Assembly: GCF_905147045.1 (NCBI RefSeq)
Contig: NC_065888.1
Coordinates: 1,307,001-1,371,000, forward strand
From: Nymphalis io
Lineage: Eukaryota > Arthropoda > Insecta > Lepidoptera > Nymphalidae
Reading direction: 5' to 3'
DNA: 64,000 bases
Shown: positions 61,100 through 64,000 of the stretch, one piece after another
Numbering within the stretch: position 1 is the stretch's first letter
How the letters are laid out: each line of letters opens with the position of its first letter
Program-made: the position numbers and the translations under genes
The notes under the pieces: model-generated
What the model saw: the letters and a program-made list of their open reading frames with translations, nothing else
Databases searched by the model: none
Told to the model about the DNA's origin: nothing

Positions 61100-64000
61100 T
61101 AACCTTTTCATTTGAAAAGACTCCTTTTTTGTGTTAGCGTTTTTGTTTTACAATTAACGTTTTATTAAAAGATGAAAATAAAAATCATTCAGCAATTTAT
61201 GAATATAATAAATATCAAAAATATTAATTTTTGACAGCTTCTCTTTAAAAAAAAACATGCTTTTTGTATTAATCTCATAATTCATATTAATACATTATAT
61301 TTTTGCGACTTTAGTCGGCATGAAATTGCCTTTTTTACCCTTGGTTTACCACAATAATTATATACCTATTTACGTATAACCTTCCCAAATGGAGTGAAAT
61401 TATGAAATTATTTAGTCTACATTTCATATAATATTATTGTTAATTCTGCAATAATGTTTACATACATATTAGTTACTTAAAAAGTAATTATAAAATATTC
61501 ATTAGTGAAGACCACTGAATGATGGTCTTCTTTAATGAAATAGATTTTGTCTTTAAATCGGCAACCTTCTTAAATATACAAGTAAATAGACTAGTTTAAA
61601 TTAAAACCAAGGCTTTTTTGTCATTGGATTATGTTAGCTCGGTTCAATATCGAAATGAGTTTCCTGAATTATCTGTGACGTCACCTGACTGTATGACTGT
61701 ACCTTCAGTGTCTAATGTTTAAAGGTCAACAGCAATCTTATCGTATAATTTACTGCAAAGAGGTTTCAACGAAATAAAAGTTCATTACACCTTTTTTCAC
61801 CTCGAAGTGATAAATTCTTATTCAAATTGTATGAAAAATACATACTTATAATAATTTCAATTAAATTCGTACGATATGTTCACTCGAAACGCGTAAAAAC
61901 AAATTAATATTTTTATTAATATTATATTTCAGTTTATTCTTTATATTTATTACTCCATTGGACGTAACATAATAAAATTTTGTTTAATTTAACTTGTCAG
62001 GAAAGTAAATTATCTAAATTTATTATAATGTATGTTTAAAGTTATTATTTTGATTATGTTTTGAAAATAGATTATTTTTTTGTCATTTAATAATCAATTT
62101 ATGTTTAAAGACATTAAAGTTATACAACGAAATATTACTGCATGTTTTTATTCGAAATAAAATGCTAAGCTTAATATGAAAAACATTTTTCGGCGATTGC
62201 GTCAAAAATTCACCGAGTAATATTCACGCCACGTCGCGAACCAACCACGAAATATGTGTAAAAAAACAACGTGTAGAAATTTCGTATTTTTTATGATCTT
62301 TATACCATACAGCTAAAGATCAAAATACACATAAATGCATTTGATAACCACAAAGCTAAACATACAATGAGCTAATAGCGTCCTTTGTTTTGGAACAGAA
62401 TTCCACCGTAAAACTTTTAATCCTTTTAAAGGTTCATAGGTTCATATAGTGATAAGGCATTATGCAGTGGTACGTGTCCGTCTGGGTAGGTACCACCCTC
62501 TCATCAGATATACTACCGCAAAACAGCAGTACTTAGTATTTTTATGTTCCGATTTGAAAGGTAAGTGAGCCAGTGTGACTACAGGCTCAAGGGACATAAC
62601 ATATGAAAACCCCTTACTTGCGAATTAAATTGTGAAAATTGTACCTCTCATAACGAGACGTCGTTCGATTTTTAAATAAATTCAATAGAAATTATTATCA
62701 CTATAATTTCGTATAATATTGAACATAAAACAAATACCGTTTTTTATGTTGTGTTTATTTGGTACACATTCGTTTGTAATAGACTAAAAAAGATAATAAA
62801 GTTATCAAGCTCATATTACCGTCATCGCTTGTTGAATCATGTACTCACCATTGATAAGGTGCTTTTATGGTACATTTTATGTGACGTTCGTTTTAAAAGC
62901 TTTTAACATTGACACTCATAAAATGCCTTGTGTATATCGTTTTATTTTATGAAGAATATATTATGCCCTGCATATGTATTTGATAGCATTATATCTCACT
63001 TTAGTATTCCTGCTAGTGAGATGTCTTGAGATATCGCAATGAAAAACTACAATTATTAATACAATCATTAGTTCGTATCTTAACGGGACAGTGAAACACG
63101 GCAGTAGTGGGGTCGGGCGGGGTATCTTGAAATATTATATGTACGCATTTTTTCTGTCTATATAAAATATTTCTGTGGAGACTTTATTGGTTTGTGTACT
63201 TTTTACGCGATTTATTTACTTAAGGATTGTGTAAATGTTTGTTTCCCTAATATTAAATAATTTTCATTATATAGAGTATTTTTTTATTTATTTATAAAAC
63301 TAAAAAAAAATAGCTCAATATGTCTGTCCTATTGTAGTGAAACGAGTTACTATAGTATGTCTATCGAATGAACATAAAATAGTAACTAGCTCTCTTAAGT
63401 ATTTAGAAGTTATTTCTATGACCATCATTGGATCACCGTCAATTCCTACCCTCAATATACACATGACAACCGTTACGTCGAACGGTCGCAATGCCTTTCC
63501 TTTCTGAGCCGAATCAACTGACTTAAGGAAATATAAATTTGATTTATACTGTGAAATTGAAGAAATTTAATATTTCAACGTAAATCTGTTAATAAATAGT
63601 TATTTTCAAACGTTTACCCGTTTACGAGTAACTTCGTAAGTTTCCTGATGCCAAGTATGTTATAAATATATGTTTCATCCAAGCCAACATAATAAAGCCT
63701 AAAAAATCCTGCTATAAAGCAATTAACTAATTTTGTAATCAATATTTATATTTGGAGACTCGTATTGTTTGATTACATTAGTGTGTATGTTGTATAGACA
63801 AGATAATTTGGTATAAATAGTAAACGAGTATTGTCTAAGGGCTTCGATTCAAAGCGCAATTAGATACACAATTTTCACAAATTTCTAAATTGTGTAGGCA
63901 GAATAATTCTCACACATAGCATTTAATTGTATTATATTTGTAATAAAACATACATAAGTATATTACAGAGCCAGAAAGAAGTAAATCCTTATGATAAATG
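61100..64000. other. AT-rich flank, no gene seen
   Basis: Besides the S1 fragment at 62465-62605 I see no coding exon and no clear repeat. A slightly GC-richer line (GCAGTAGTGGGGTCGGGCGG) near 63100 is too short to interpret. Confidence 0.5.
62465..62605 (+). repeat. SINE-like repeat, family S1 (fragment)
   Basis: Carries GTCTGGGTAGGTACCACC, CTCATCAGATATACTACCGC, AAAACAGCAGTACTTAG and CAAGGGACATAACAT in S1 order. The 3' half is lost. Confidence 0.75.

Overview
The window looks like nuclear DNA of a lepidopteran, most likely a nymphalid butterfly. It is very AT-rich, its genes are split by GT-AG introns, and it is littered with tRNA-derived and other short interspersed repeats of kinds familiar from moths and butterflies. 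No bacterial, viral or organellar genes were seen.

I could build four protein-coding genes by joining exons with matching phases. (1) Plus strand, 3793-22503: an 11-exon gene for a predicted 1058-residue acidic, low-complexity protein with one N-terminal membrane segment. I do not recognise its family. It may have a second promoter near 14.6 kb and an alternative C-terminus at 20.39 kb. (2) Minus strand, 23549-25114: a complete 4-exon queuosine salvage glycosylase (QNG1, formerly C9orf64/DUF2419), 337 residues. (3) Plus strand, 25577-26841: a complete 3-exon WD40 nucleoporin NUP43, 341 residues. (4) Minus strand, 28794-44265: ten exons of an ARHGAP18/28/40-type RhoGAP (Drosophila conundrum), 541 residues visible, with the 5' exon(s) not found.

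Gene 1 and QNG1 converge (about 1 kb between stops). QNG1 and NUP43 are head to head over 462 bp, where a TGACAN-triplet motif occurs twice. NUP43 and the RhoGAP gene converge. A 19-bp GC-rich minisatellite with a 133-bp higher-order unit begins on top of the RhoGAP stop codon.

From 44.3 kb to the end I found no convincing gene. That part holds SINE copies, a MITE with terminal inverted repeats, perfect hairpins, a CpG-dense spot at 50.2 kb, and a full-length Tc1 (DD34E) transposon with intact ends but a frameshifted transposase. The four host genes have unrelated housekeeping or cytoskeletal roles (tRNA-modification salvage, nuclear pore, Rho control), so there is no sign of a functional cluster. 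I saw no clear undescribed system. The best leads are the unrecognised membrane-anchored protein, the minisatellite on a stop codon, the shared divergent promoter motif and the candidate internal promoters.

Repeat names S1-S5 below are working labels for families seen more than once in this window.
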